64,000 nt of DNA from Variovorax paradoxus (GCF_018614955.1 NZ_JAGGNV010000003.1:186001-250000), one strand, 5' to 3'; counted from the stretch's first letter, positions 48,833 to 57,135 are shown. The notes: generated by a model from the letters alone, not told the origin. Made by a program: numbers and translations.

Positions 48833-49903
48833 TCAACTCGCCAGAAGTGCGTCGACGCGCCGTTGCGCCGCGCTGCAATCGCCGAAGGCGTTCGCCACCC
48901 ACGCCGCATCGTGGTAGCTCGGCAGGTAGCGCTCGCCCGCGTCGCACAGCAGCGAGAGGATCGAGCCTTGCCGCCCCGCCGCGCGCATCTCGTCGGCCAG
49001 CGCCAGCATGCCGATGAAGTTGGTGCCGGTCGACGGGCCGACCTTGCGGCCCAGCAGCGCCGAGAGCGCGCGCATCGCGGCCACCGAGTCGGTGTTCGGC
49101 ACTTCGATCATGCGGTCCACCAGCGAAGGGATGAAGCTGGCTTCCACGCGCGGCCGTCCGATGCCTTCGATGCGCGAGCCCGGCGCCGTGAGCGTCGCAT
49201 CGCCGGTCGCGTGGTAGGCCGCGAACACCGAGCCCTCGGGATCGACCACGCAGACCTGCGTGTCGTGGCAGCGGTAGCGCACATAGCGCCCGATGGTCGC
49301 GCTGGTGCCGCCGGTGCCGGCGCCGACCACGATCCACGCGGGCACCGGATGCCGCTCGTGGCCCATCTGCTGGAACATGCTCTCGGCGATGTTGTTGTTG
49401 CCGCGCCAGTCGGTCGCGCGCTCGGCGTAGGTGAACTGGTCCATGTAGTGGCCGCCCGCGCGCTCGGCCAGCGAGCGCGCTTCGTTGTAGACCTCCGCCG
49501 CGTGATCCACGAAATGGCACTGGCCGCCGTAGAAGGCGATCTGCGCGATCTTCTCGGGCGATGTGCTCTTCGGCATCACGGCGATGAAGGGCAGACCCAG
49601 AAGCCGCGCGAAGTAGGCCTCGCTCACCGCGGTCGATCCGCTCGAGGCCTCGACGACCGTGGTGCGCTCGCCGATCCAGCCGTTGCACAGCGCGTAGAGG
49701 AAGAGCGAACGCGCGAGCCGGTGCTTGAGGCTGCCGGTCGGGTGCGTCGATTCGTCCTTGAGATAGAGGTCGATGCCGTGCGCGGCGAAGGCCGGCAGCG
49801 GCAGCGGGATCAGGTGCGTGTCGGCGCTGCGCTGGTAGTCGGCCTCGATGCGGCGGATCGCGCTGCCGAGCCAGGGGCTGCCGGGTGGGGAGGCATGGGT
49901 CAC
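48833..49903 (-). CDS. PLP-dependent cysteine synthase/cystathionine beta-synthase family protein
   Basis: A 356-residue fold-type II PLP enzyme. The cofactor lysine is K60 in [11 protein letters not shown]. The substrate loop is [14 protein letters not shown], and the phosphate-binding loop is [12 protein letters not shown]. The N terminus and several loops differ from CysK/CysM, so it may use a different acceptor or act as a beta-replacing enzyme other than O-acetylserine sulfhydrylase. It is tightly coupled to the AttH-like gene (2-base gap) and follows the DipZ-like gene by 27 bases. A thiol-producing activity would fit the neighbourhood. Confidence 0.85.
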   Translation of the reverse strand: MTHASPPGSPWLGSAIRRIEADYQRSADTHLIPLPLPAFAAHGIDLYLKDESTHPTGSLKHRLARSLFLYALCNGWIGERTTVVEASSGSTAVSEAYFARLLGLPFIAVMPKSTSPEKIAQIAFYGGQCHFVDHAAEVYNEARSLAERAGGHYMDQFTYAERATDWRGNNNIAESMFQQMGHERHPVPAWIVVGAGTGGTSATIGRYVRYRCHDTQVCVVDPEGSVFAAYHATGDATLTAPGSRIEGIGRPRVEASFIPSLVDRMIEVPNTDSVAAMRALSALLGRKVGPSTGTNFIGMLALADEMRAAGRQGSILSLLCDAGERYLPSYHDAAWVANAFGDCSAAQRRVDALLAS

Positions 49904-49930
49904 GCCGACGAGTCTACAAGCCCTGTGCGT

Positions 49931-51721
49931 TCAACCGAAGGTGAACGCATAGGCCTGCGCGCCGGCATCGAGGAATTCGATCTCGAACAGGCGCTCCTTC
50001 GCGGATGGCGACTGGCGAACCAGCTGGTAGAGCCGCTGCGCGTCGATCGTTCCGTTGCCCTGGGCGTCGATGTCGGACCCATGGTCCGAGAGCGGCGGCT
50101 TGCCGTCCACGAGCACCCTGAAGCGCACGGGCTTGCCGTCGGCCGAGGGACCGAGCACCAAGTGCAGATCGCGCGCATGGAAACGGTAGGCGATGCGGCC
50201 GTTGGCGCGGTTCGCGACCGCGCGCTCGCGCTCCACGGTCCAGTCGCCGGCGAGCGCCCATTGGTTCGTTCGCAGCGAAGCGGCAGCCTGGTAGGCGTTC
50301 GCGCGATCGTTCGCGATGCCGCCCGGCGAGGCGAAGCTGTGCGTGCGTTCGTAGCCCAGATAGGTTTCTCCCGACAAAGCGGGTGTCGAGCCCGGCGCGG
50401 CCTGGACGCCTTCGCCCTGCGGAGCGACCAGATCGGATGGAACATTGCGCCCAGCCTCGGCCAGCAGTTGCTGGATGATTCGTTCCAGTTTCTCGTACCG
50501 GTTCTCGCCGAACTGGTGATGGCGGATGCGCCCCTCGGCATCGATGAAATAGAACGCGGGCCAGGCCTGGTTGTCGAAGCCGCGCCAGATGGCGAAGTCG
50601 TTGTCGATGGCGACCGGGAAGTCGATGCGAAGGTCCTTGGTCGCCCGGCGCACGTTGGCAGGGCGCTTCTCGAAGGCGAACTCGGGCGCGTGCACGCCGA
50701 TGACCACCAGGCCCGCATCCTTGTACTTCTCCGCCCATGCGCGCAGGTAGGGCAGGGTGCGCAGGCAGTTGATGCACGAATAGGTCCAGAAGTCGACCAG
50801 CACCACCTTGCCGCGCAGGCCTTCGGTCGTCAACGGGGCGGAGTTGATCCACTCGGTCGCGCCGGCGAGTGAAGGAAAGATACCCTCGATGCCGAGCGTT
50901 CGCGCGGGTGCCGGTTCGCGGGCGGCTGCCGTCGGGATCAGGCCGGTTTCTTCGACGGAGACACTCGCATCGGCGCGCGGCGGCGTCGGCTTCTGGAAGC
51001 CGCTCTTTTCGACCAGCGCCTGTTCCAGCGCCGACGTGGTGCCGACCGAAAGCCGCGCGAGCAGGCCGGTGTCCAGGCCCAGCGCGATGGCGCCCACACC
51101 CACCAGCACCGCCGCGCCGGCAGCGCGCCGGATCCATTCGCCCGTGTGGAGCGATCCCTTCAAGGCCGCGAACACGCGCCCGCCGAAAAGCAGCGCTGCC
51201 GCCAGCGAGGTGCATGCGCCGGCGGCATAGGCCAAGAGCAGCAGCGAGGTGCCGACGCTGGCGCCGTTGAGTGCTGCGCCGGTGAGGATCAAGCCGAGGA
51301 TCGGACCGGCGCAGGGCGCCCAGAGCAGGCCAGTGCCCACGCCCAGCACCAGCGGCGAGAGAACCGATGGCCGTGCGGCAGACCCGTCAGCCTGGGCGTT
51401 GGAGAGCCGGATGCCGAGCGCGACCAGCGGCCTGCTCAGGCGGTGGGCCAGGCTCGGGAACAGCAGCGTGACGCCGAACACCGCCAGCAGCGCGATCGCT
51501 GCGTAGCGCCCGTACTGGTTGAGCTCGACCACCCAGCCGCCGCCCACCGCGGCTAGCGTGGCGATGGCGGCAAAGGCCAGCGCCATGCCGAAGAGAAGGG
51601 GCAGGCCGTGCGAGCGGAACGGCCGATCGGCGCGCGCGAACACGAAGGGCAGCACCGGCAGGATGCACGGGCTCAGGATGGTGAGCACGCCGCCGAGGTA
51701 GGCCACGATGAGGAGGAGCAT
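49931..51721 (-). CDS. DipZ-type fusion: CcdA-like membrane domain plus TlpA-like thioredoxin domain
   Basis: A 596-residue inner-membrane protein. Residues about 1-235 form a CcdA/DsbD-beta-like domain of six or more helices with its redox cysteines visible in LSPCILPVLPF and LLWAPCAGPILG. Residues about 280-425 are a periplasmic TlpA/AhpC-like thioredoxin domain with active site WTYSCINC. The C-terminal 170 residues are a beta-rich domain (HARDLHLVLGPSADGKPVRFRV) found in DipZ proteins. The protein should pass electrons from cytoplasmic thioredoxin to periplasmic targets. The thioredoxin domain closely resembles the stand-alone protein at 54820-55380. It follows the histidine kinase by 25 bases. 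Confidence 0.9.
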   Translation of the reverse strand: MLLLIVAYLGGVLTILSPCILPVLPFVFARADRPFRSHGLPLLFGMALAFAAIATLAAVGGGWVVELNQYGRYAAIALLAVFGVTLLFPSLAHRLSRPLVALGIRLSNAQADGSAARPSVLSPLVLGVGTGLLWAPCAGPILGLILTGAALNGASVGTSLLLLAYAAGACTSLAAALLFGGRVFAALKGSLHTGEWIRRAAGAAVLVGVGAIALGLDTGLLARLSVGTTSALEQALVEKSGFQKPTPPRADASVSVEETGLIPTAAAREPAPARTLGIEGIFPSLAGATEWINSAPLTTEGLRGKVVLVDFWTYSCINCLRTLPYLRAWAEKYKDAGLVVIGVHAPEFAFEKRPANVRRATKDLRIDFPVAIDNDFAIWRGFDNQAWPAFYFIDAEGRIRHHQFGENRYEKLERIIQQLLAEAGRNVPSDLVAPQGEGVQAAPGSTPALSGETYLGYERTHSFASPGGIANDRANAYQAAASLRTNQWALAGDWTVERERAVANRANGRIAYRFHARDLHLVLGPSADGKPVRFRVLVDGKPPLSDHGSDIDAQGNGTIDAQRLYQLVRQSPSAKERLFEIEFLDAGAQAYAFTFG

Positions 51722-51746
51722 GGTGTTTCTCGATGAGCGCGGGCGT

Positions 51747-53063
51747 TCAGGCCGCGCCGGGTTTGAACAGGGTCACGCGGGCCTCGAGCCCGCCTTCGCT
51801 GCGGTTCTGCAAACTGAGCTCCGCGCCCATCGCCATCGCGAGCTGGTGCGCGATGGCGAGTCCGAGGCCCGTACCGCCGGTGCTTCGGTTGCGCGAGCTT
51901 TCGACCCGGTAGAAGGGCTTGAGTACGGCTTCCAGCTCGTCGGGCGGGATGCCCGGCCCGTTGTCGAGCACCGCGATGACCAGCCGGTCCGCATCGGCCT
52001 GCACCCGCACGCGCACCTCGCTGCCGAACTTCAGCGCGTTGTCGACCAGGTTGACGAGGATCCGGCGCAGGGCATTGGGGCGCGTCACGATCGGCGCGTC
52101 GATGCGTCCCTCGAGCAGCACCTGCTGGCCGGAGTCCTCGTAGTCGCCGACCATGCTCTCGAGCAACGCGTCGGCATCGACGCGCAAGGGCGGCTCCGTG
52201 GCGCCATGCAACGTGCGCGCATAGGTGACGCCTTCCCTCACGAGCGCATTCATGGCGTCGAGGTCCTGCCGGAACTTCAGCTGGTCGCGCTCGTTGTCCA
52301 TCATCTCGGTGCGCAGCCGCATCCGGGTGATCGGCGTCTGCAGGTCGTGCGAGATCGCAGCCAGGATCTCCACGCGTTCGGCCATGTAGCCGGAGATGCG
52401 CCGCTGCATCGCGTTGAAGGCGCGTGCCGCGTGCGCCACCTCGGTGGGGCCTTCTTCCTCGAGGTTGCGGGCCTTCAGGTCGGGCCCGAGCTCGTCCGCT
52501 GCCGCGGCGAGCCGGGCCAGCGGGCGCGTGACGAGCCGCACCGCGAACCAGGCGCAGACGGCCAGCACCGCGAGCTGGACCGCGAGCACCCACATGACCC
52601 AGTCCGACACCGGCATGCCGACGCGTCTCGCGTCGACGATCACCGGGCTGCCGTCCGCCAGCTTCACCTGGATCCGAAGGCCTTCGGTCGGTTCGGCGAC
52701 CTGCGCCACCTTCACGACCTCGAAGGGATGCAGCGCATTGACGATGGCGGCGGCGAACTCCTGCGCCACCGGCGTCGCGGGCTCCGGGCCCGTGACGCTG
52801 CCGCCCAGCACGAAACGGTAGTTGCGCCGCTCCAGCCGGCCGAGCCAGCTCGCGCGCTCGGCGGCGGGCAGGCGATCCAGCAGGGCGATCGAGCTCGCGA
52901 TGTCGCGTTCGATGCCGCTCATCATCAGCTCGCGCAGCGCCATGCCGCGCTCATAGCGGATCGCCGCGAAGGTCAGCAGCTGCGCGATCGCGAGGCCGAC
53001 CACGATGATCAGCGTCACGCGGGAGAACAGCGAGCGGGGGACGAGGCGGTGCATGGTGGGCAT
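51747..53063 (-). CDS. Sensor histidine kinase, EnvZ/OmpR-partner type
   Basis: A 438-residue membrane sensor. Helix 1 is at about residues 15-33, a periplasmic domain covers about 34-160 and helix 2 about 163-183 (WVMWVLAVQLAVLAVCAWFAV), followed by a HAMP linker. The phosphoacceptor His is in ISHDLQTPITRMR. The ATPase domain has N, G1 and G2 boxes: NLVDNALKFG, DNGPGIPPDEL and GGTGLGLAIAHQ. The periplasmic domain has no obvious metal or cysteine motif. The likely partner regulator is encoded divergently beyond the Ohr gene. It heads a minus-strand series with dipZ, the cysteine-synthase-like gene and the AttH-like gene. Confidence 0.92.
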   Translation of the reverse strand: MPTMHRLVPRSLFSRVTLIIVVGLAIAQLLTFAAIRYERGMALRELMMSGIERDIASSIALLDRLPAAERASWLGRLERRNYRFVLGGSVTGPEPATPVAQEFAAAIVNALHPFEVVKVAQVAEPTEGLRIQVKLADGSPVIVDARRVGMPVSDWVMWVLAVQLAVLAVCAWFAVRLVTRPLARLAAAADELGPDLKARNLEEEGPTEVAHAARAFNAMQRRISGYMAERVEILAAISHDLQTPITRMRLRTEMMDNERDQLKFRQDLDAMNALVREGVTYARTLHGATEPPLRVDADALLESMVGDYEDSGQQVLLEGRIDAPIVTRPNALRRILVNLVDNALKFGSEVRVRVQADADRLVIAVLDNGPGIPPDELEAVLKPFYRVESSRNRSTGGTGLGLAIAHQLAMAMGAELSLQNRSEGGLEARVTLFKPGAA

Positions 53064-53161
53064 GGATCCGGTTATATGCCTGCGTTCACCCGAAATCGCT
53101 TTCGCGTGTATTGCAGTGTGTCGGGCAGCGAAGGGCGACATGAGATCCTTGGTGTGAGTGA

Positions 53162-53194
53162 CCCGGCCTGCCTGTTCGGCACGGACAGGCCGGG
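53162..53194 (-). terminator. Hairpin terminator after the Ohr/OsmC gene
   Basis: Arms CCCGGCCTG and CAGGCCGGG are perfect, and the inner bases extend the stem. It lies 16 bases past the ohr-type gene stop on the minus strand. A T run is lacking, so termination is likely but perhaps partial, allowing some read-through into the kinase gene. Confidence 0.55.
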
Positions 53195-53210
53195 TGAGTG
53201 GGAAGCCGAC

Positions 53211-53630
53211 TCAGACCAGGTTGATCTCGACGCCGATGTTGCCCCGTGTGGCCTTCGAATACGGGCAGGTCTGGTGCGCGGCATCCACCAGGGCCCGCGC
53301 GACCTCGTGCTCCACGCCCGGCAGGCTCACGTTGAGGCGGGCCTGGAGAAAGTAGGCGCCGTCCGTGGTGCCCAGGTCGACTTCGGCGTCGACGGCCGTG
53401 TCGGCCGGCAGCTTGATCTTCCTCTGGGCGGCCGCGAGCCCCATCGCGCCGATGAAGCAGGCCGACCAGCCGGCAGCGAACAACTGCTCGGGGTTGGTGC
53501 CGGTGCCTGCGGCGCCGGGCGAAGAGAGCTTGATGTCCAGGCGGCCGTCGGTGCTGCGGGACTCGCCGTCGCGACCGCCCGAGGAGGTGTGGGTCTTGCC
53601 GGTGTAGAGAACTTTTTCGATGCGGGTCAT
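53211..53630 (-). CDS. ohr: Organic hydroperoxide resistance protein, Ohr/OsmC family
   Basis: A 139-residue cytoplasmic thiol peroxidase. The two catalytic cysteines of the family are visible in GWSACFIGAMG (about residue 60) and QTCPYSKATRGN (about residue 124), with the LYTGKTHT N terminus and R in SGGRDG-SRS. Ohr reduces organic and lipid hydroperoxides and is recycled by lipoylated proteins. The start at 53630 follows AAGGA. The usual MarR-type regulator OhrR is not adjacent. Instead the gene lies between a histidine kinase and its probable response regulator, and a candidate regulator-binding site lies 106 bases upstream. Confidence 0.92.
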   Translation of the reverse strand: MTRIEKVLYTGKTHTSSGGRDGESRSTDGRLDIKLSSPGAAGTGTNPEQLFAAGWSACFIGAMGLAAAQRKIKLPADTAVDAEVDLGTTDGAYFLQARLNVSLPGVEHEVARALVDAAHQTCPYSKATRGNIGVEINLV

Positions 53631-53932
53631 GTGTATTTCCTTGGAGAATGGAGGGGGAGAACGCTTGCTTGTCGCCAACCGGAAAAGCTGACGGCGCGAT
53701 TGTTGGCGTCGAACACCTCGAAGACCGCGGACTCGGTATGCCTGTGTATCCGGGCTGTCTTTCACAACAGTAAATTTCACTGTCGTCGCCGGCATCGCTT
53801 TCCGGCACCCGGGCGCCGCGAAACACAATGTCGTGGCCCGCAGCGCCGGATACTTGGCCATACAAAGGAGTCGATTCCGGCGCAGGAGCGGACTACATTG
53901 CGCTTGCAACACCTGCTCGATGCCGCACTGCC
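53631..53932. promoter_or_regulatory. Divergent control region between ohr and the response regulator gene
   Basis: This 302-base gap contains no gene that I can support. It holds the GTAT direct-repeat site at 53736-53750 and an ACAGT-N7-ACTGT inverted repeat at 53767-53783. The remainder is ordinary GC-rich sequence. Both genes must be transcribed from it, in opposite directions. Confidence 0.6.
53736..53750. promoter_or_regulatory. Candidate response-regulator site 1 (GTATGCCTGTGTATC)
   Basis: Two GTAT half-sites lie in direct orientation 10 bp apart, the geometry used by OmpR/PhoB-type regulators. A copy differing at one base (GTATGCCTCTGTATC) lies at 55466-55480, upstream of the TlpA-like gene. 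A weaker version (ATATGCCTGCGTTC) is at 53074-53087, just before the kinase gene. Confidence 0.5.
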
Positions 53933-54673
53933 ATGACTCCCAAGACCTCCGACCACATCCTCATCGTCGACGACGATCGCGAGATCCGCGAACTGCTCAC
54001 CACCTACCTGGTCAAGAACGGCCTGCGCGTGGTCGCGGTGCCGACCGGCCGGCACATGCGCGTCGCGCTGGAGGAATCGGGCCCCTTCGACCTGATCATT
54101 CTCGATTTGATGTTGCCGGGCGAGGACGGGCTCACGCTGTGCCGCGACCTGCGCACGGGCAAGTACAAGGCCACGCCCATCCTGATGTTGACGGCGCGCA
54201 GCGAGGAGGCCGACCGGATCCTCGGCCTCGAGATGGGCGCCGACGATTACCTGGCCAAGCCCTTCTCCGCCCGGGAGCTGCTCGCGCGCATACGCGCCGT
54301 GATGCGCCGCACCCGGATGCTGCCTCCCAACATGCACTCGACGGAGTCGGCGAAGAAGCTGGCTTTCGGCGAATGGCACGTAGACACCACCGCGCGGCAC
54401 CTGCTCGACGCGAGCGGCACGATGGTCGCGCTGAGCGGCGCCGAATACCGGCTGCTGCGCATCTTTCTCGATCACCCGCAGAAGGTGCTCAGCCGCGACC
54501 AGCTGTTGAGCCTGACGCAGGGCCGGGAAGCGGAGCTCTTCGAGCGCTCGATCGACCTGCTCGTGAGCCGGCTGCGCCAGCGGCTGCGCGACGACGCGCG
54601 CGAGCCGAGGTACATCAAGACCGTGCGCAGCGAAGGCTACGTGTTCGCATCGGCGGTGGAGGCGGTCGACTGA
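53933..54673 (+). CDS. OmpR-family two-component response regulator
   Basis: A 246-residue regulator. The receiver domain has the acidic pair and phosphoacceptor in HILIVDDDREI and LIILDLMLPGEDG, and the conserved Lys in GADDYLAKPF. The C-terminal winged helix (about residues 145-240) includes LSGAEYRLLRIFLDHPQKVLSR-type sequence and ends RYIKTVRSEGYVF. I chose the ATG at 53933 (MTPKTSDH) because it begins the receiver fold. The gene is divergent from ohr and the kinase, an unusual split layout for a two-component pair. Confidence 0.92.
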   Translation: MTPKTSDHILIVDDDREIRELLTTYLVKNGLRVVAVPTGRHMRVALEESGPFDLIILDLMLPGEDGLTLCRDLRTGKYKATPILMLTARSEEADRILGLEMGADDYLAKPFSARELLARIRAVMRRTRMLPPNMHSTESAKKLAFGEWHVDTTARHLLDASGTMVALSGAEYRLLRIFLDHPQKVLSRDQLLSLTQGREAELFERSIDLLVSRLRQRLRDDAREPRYIKTVRSEGYVFASAVEAVD

Positions 54674-54692
54674 GCCGACCACACCGAGCCGG

Positions 54693-54818
54693 CTAGCTGC
54701 GGACGCGCTTTTCGGGCCCCGCGCGCTGACGGGCCGTGATGCAGTGGCAGCTCGTCGGATTGCGGATCTCGTGCGAGATGCCGCCCGCCAGGAAGAGCAG
54801 GGCAAGCCAGATCTTCAT
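54693..54818 (-). CDS. Possible 41-residue small exported protein
   Basis: A 41-codon ORF begins with an ATG one base after the stop of the TlpA-like gene and ends with TAG. CAGGAG-like sequence is present at the end of the upstream gene (AGGAGCC on the opposite strand is not usable), so initiation would depend on coupling. The product starts MKIWLALLFLAGG, a hydrophobic signal-like stretch, and then contains SCHC, a Cys-X-Cys pair. It then becomes basic. There is no family I recognise. It could be a chance ORF in high-GC DNA. Confidence 0.3.
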   Translation of the reverse strand: MKIWLALLFLAGGISHEIRNPTSCHCITARQRAGPEKRVRS

Positions 54819-54819
54819 C

Positions 54820-55380
54820 TCAGGAGCCCGCGGGCGACTGCTGCGCAAGAAGCGCCTGGATCTTCTTCTCGGTCTCGCCGTAGCGCCCCTCGCCGAAATG
54901 CGAGTAGACGACCTTTCCCTGTTTGTCGATCAGGTAGACGGCAGGCCAATACTGGTTGTTGAAAGCCTTCCAGGTCGCGTAGCTGTTGTCCTGGGCGACG
55001 GCGTGCTTGATCTGCAGTTTCTTGATGGCGTCCTGGACGTTCTTGGTCGATTTCTCGAACGCGAACTCCGGCGTGTGCACGCCCACCACGACCAGGCCCT
55101 GGTCCTTGTACTTCTCGTGCCATTCCTTGACGTAGGGCAGGTGGTTCAGGCAGTTGATGCAGGTGTAGGTCCAGAAGTCGATGAGGACCACCTTGCCGCG
55201 CAACTCTTCCATCTTCAGCGGCTGGGAGTTGAGCCAGGTGTCGATCTTCTGGAACTCCGGTGCCGAGCGGGTCGCGCCGGCAGCGGCGTCGCCGCCGAGC
55301 GGAGGCGCGGCGAAGGTGAGGGCGGCCACCGACGCTGCGGCGGCCACGGCGAGGGGAAGTGCGATGGATCGGATGTTCAT
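54820..55380 (-). CDS. TlpA-like periplasmic thioredoxin-family protein
   Basis: A 186-residue exported redox protein. A signal peptide (MNIRSIALPLAVAAAASVAALTFA) leads into a thioredoxin fold. The active site is WTYTCINC (CxxC at about residues 82-85), and a cis-proline-containing YWPAVYLID. It closely resembles the thioredoxin domain of the DipZ-like protein at 49931-51721 over more than 100 residues, so one probably arose from the other by duplication. It may be the soluble acceptor of electrons from that protein. The start at 55380 is chosen to begin the signal peptide. A GTAT direct-repeat site lies 86 bases upstream. Confidence 0.9.
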   Translation of the reverse strand: MNIRSIALPLAVAAAASVAALTFAAPPLGGDAAAGATRSAPEFQKIDTWLNSQPLKMEELRGKVVLIDFWTYTCINCLNHLPYVKEWHEKYKDQGLVVVGVHTPEFAFEKSTKNVQDAIKKLQIKHAVAQDNSYATWKAFNNQYWPAVYLIDKQGKVVYSHFGEGRYGETEKKIQALLAQQSPAGS

Positions 55381-55465
55381 GGTGATTTCCTTCGGGTGAG
55401 CGATGAGACTTGGCTTCGGAACGAACGGATTCTTGGCCACGTTCGGCCTCTCAAGTGCCCATCGC

Positions 55466-55480
55466 GTATGCCTCTGTATC
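55466..55480. promoter_or_regulatory. Candidate response-regulator site 2 (GTATGCCTCTGTATC)
   Basis: Same 15-base pattern as at 53736-53750 with one substitution, including the 10-bp GTAT spacing. It lies in the 194-base gap before the TlpA-like gene. A third GTATC at 55532-55536 is nearby. No gene or other structure is apparent in 55381-55574. Confidence 0.5.
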
Positions 55481-55574
55481 GGCGCGAGAAATCCACACAC
55501 TACGTTTCGCAGCCGGGCTTTTGTACCCCGTGTATCTGCCGACGCTCATGTGCAGGTACTTGCGGGACAGCACA

Positions 55575-56369
55575 CTAACCAGAGCCTGTCATCAGCTTGA
55601 TGCCGCCCAGGGCGATCAGCACCATGCCGAGCGCTGCAGCCAGACGGTCCCCGCGAGGCAGCAATTTCTCGAGCGCGACGGCGATCGAAAGCGCGGCGAC
55701 CCAGGCGAGGTTCATGACCCCGCCGACGAACAGCAAGGCCATCAACGCCCAGCAACAGCCCACGCAGAACAGGCCGTGCCGCGCCCCCATGACGAAAGCA
55801 CCATACGCGCCGGGGCGCCATTCTCCGAGCAGGAAGCCCAGCGGCGTTCGACAGCGCGAAAGACACATGCGCTTGAGGCGCGAGAACTGGTAGACGCCGG
55901 CGATCAGCAGCAGCGCGCCGGTCAGCAACGGCGACGTGCTGAGGATCATCGGGTCGATCCAGCCCGGGAGCTGAAGCGCCCACTGTGCGGCTGTGGCACC
56001 CGCGCTGAAGGCGAACCAGACTGTCAGATAGGCGGCGACGAAGCTGCGCGCCCGCGCCATGTCCCCGCTGGGCGCGCTCATGTTGACGAAAGTCAGGACC
56101 ATCGGCATGGCCGAGGGCAGCATCATCGCGGCCATCATGACCGCCCACATGGACCAGATGGCGAGCATGTTGGACGCGGTCCAGCTCGACGAGGCGGGCA
56201 TGGTCAGTTGCGCAAAAGGATGGCCCATGTCGATCGCGATCCAGGCCAGGAATGCCCAGGCCATCAAGGCGAGCGCGAGGATCCCGATCGCCCACCTCGG
56301 CTGCCGCGCAATGAGAGCGACAGTGCTTTGCGGCGGCCTGTCCGCCGAATCGCGCCTCTCCTGTGCCAT
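55575..56369 (-). CDS. DUF2182 family multi-spanning membrane protein
   Basis: A 264-residue protein with six or seven hydrophobic helices. The family carries conserved Met- and Trp-rich helices (WSMWAVMMAAMMLPSAMPMVLTF) and cysteine elements, seen here as RMCLSRCRTPLGF and HGLFCVGCCWALMALLF. These residues suggest metal or thiol chemistry in the membrane, but no function is established to my knowledge. The start at 56369 is supported by AGGAGG 7 bases upstream; a TTG at 56390 is less likely. It is divergent from the DUF1326 gene, a pairing I recall from other genomes. Confidence 0.85.
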   Translation of the reverse strand: MAQERRDSADRPPQSTVALIARQPRWAIGILALALMAWAFLAWIAIDMGHPFAQLTMPASSSWTASNMLAIWSMWAVMMAAMMLPSAMPMVLTFVNMSAPSGDMARARSFVAAYLTVWFAFSAGATAAQWALQLPGWIDPMILSTSPLLTGALLLIAGVYQFSRLKRMCLSRCRTPLGFLLGEWRPGAYGAFVMGARHGLFCVGCCWALMALLFVGGVMNLAWVAALSIAVALEKLLPRGDRLAAALGMVLIALGGIKLMTGSG

Positions 56370-56520
56370 CGATAGCCCTCCTGTGCGCAACCGCTATTCG
56401 ATCCAACACCTGTCCCGGACGATCCGCGCCTCGCGGCGGCCTGTCAACCCGGCCGCTTGCAGGCACCCGGCGATCGGCATAGCATTCTCTTGGCGGCGCC
56501 TTCTGTCGGGGAGAATCCTG

Positions 56521-57135
56521 ATGACCAACTGGCATGTAGACGGCGAGTACATGGAAACATGCAACTGCGCCTTTCTCTGTCCCTGCATCACCTCCAACCT
56601 CACGGCACGGCCGACCGAGGGTGATTGCAAGGCCGCGTTCGCGATGCGCATCGACAAGGGCGAGAAGGACGGCGTGAAGCTCGAGGGCCTGTCATTCATC
56701 GTGCTGATGCATTCGCCCGGCGCAATGGGCGACGGCAACATCACGGTCGGGCTGATCGTCGACGACCGTGCTTCGGATCCGCAGGCCGAGGCGATCGCTG
56801 CCATTGCGACAGGAGCGGCTGGCGGCCCGATGGCGGCGCTCGGGCCGCTCGTCGGCCGTGTCGCAGGCGTCGAACGGCGGCCGATTCACTTCGACGTCGA
56901 CGGGCTGAAGCGCACGGTGCGCGCCGGCGAGCTGGTCGACCAGGCGTGCGTGGGCATCGCGAGCGCGGTGGCGCCCGACCAGGCCATCGGCGTGGACAAC
57001 ACGGCCCACCCGGTGAACAGCCGGCTGTCGCTCGCCAAGGCGACGCGCAGCAGCATGCACGCGTTCGGCATCGACTGGGACGACGCGACCGGCACGCGCA
57101 ACGGACACTTCGCGCCGTTCTCGTGGGCCGGGTAG
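56521..57135 (+). CDS. DUF1326 family protein with N-terminal cysteine cluster
   Basis: A 204-residue protein without a signal peptide. The N terminus holds the family's cysteine motif METCNCAFLCPC, with another Cys at about residue 41 (EGDCKAAFA). These are candidate metal or iron-sulfur ligands or redox thiols. The rest is a beta-rich domain (LSFIVLMHSPGAMGDGNITVGLIVDD). Function is unknown. It is divergent from the DUF2182 gene, which suggests the two products work together. A weak promoter (TTGCAG, 17 bp, TAGCAT) lies at 56457-56485. Confidence 0.83.
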   Translation: MTNWHVDGEYMETCNCAFLCPCITSNLTARPTEGDCKAAFAMRIDKGEKDGVKLEGLSFIVLMHSPGAMGDGNITVGLIVDDRASDPQAEAIAAIATGAAGGPMAALGPLVGRVAGVERRPIHFDVDGLKRTVRAGELVDQACVGIASAVAPDQAIGVDNTAHPVNSRLSLAKATRSSMHAFGIDWDDATGTRNGHFAPFSWAG

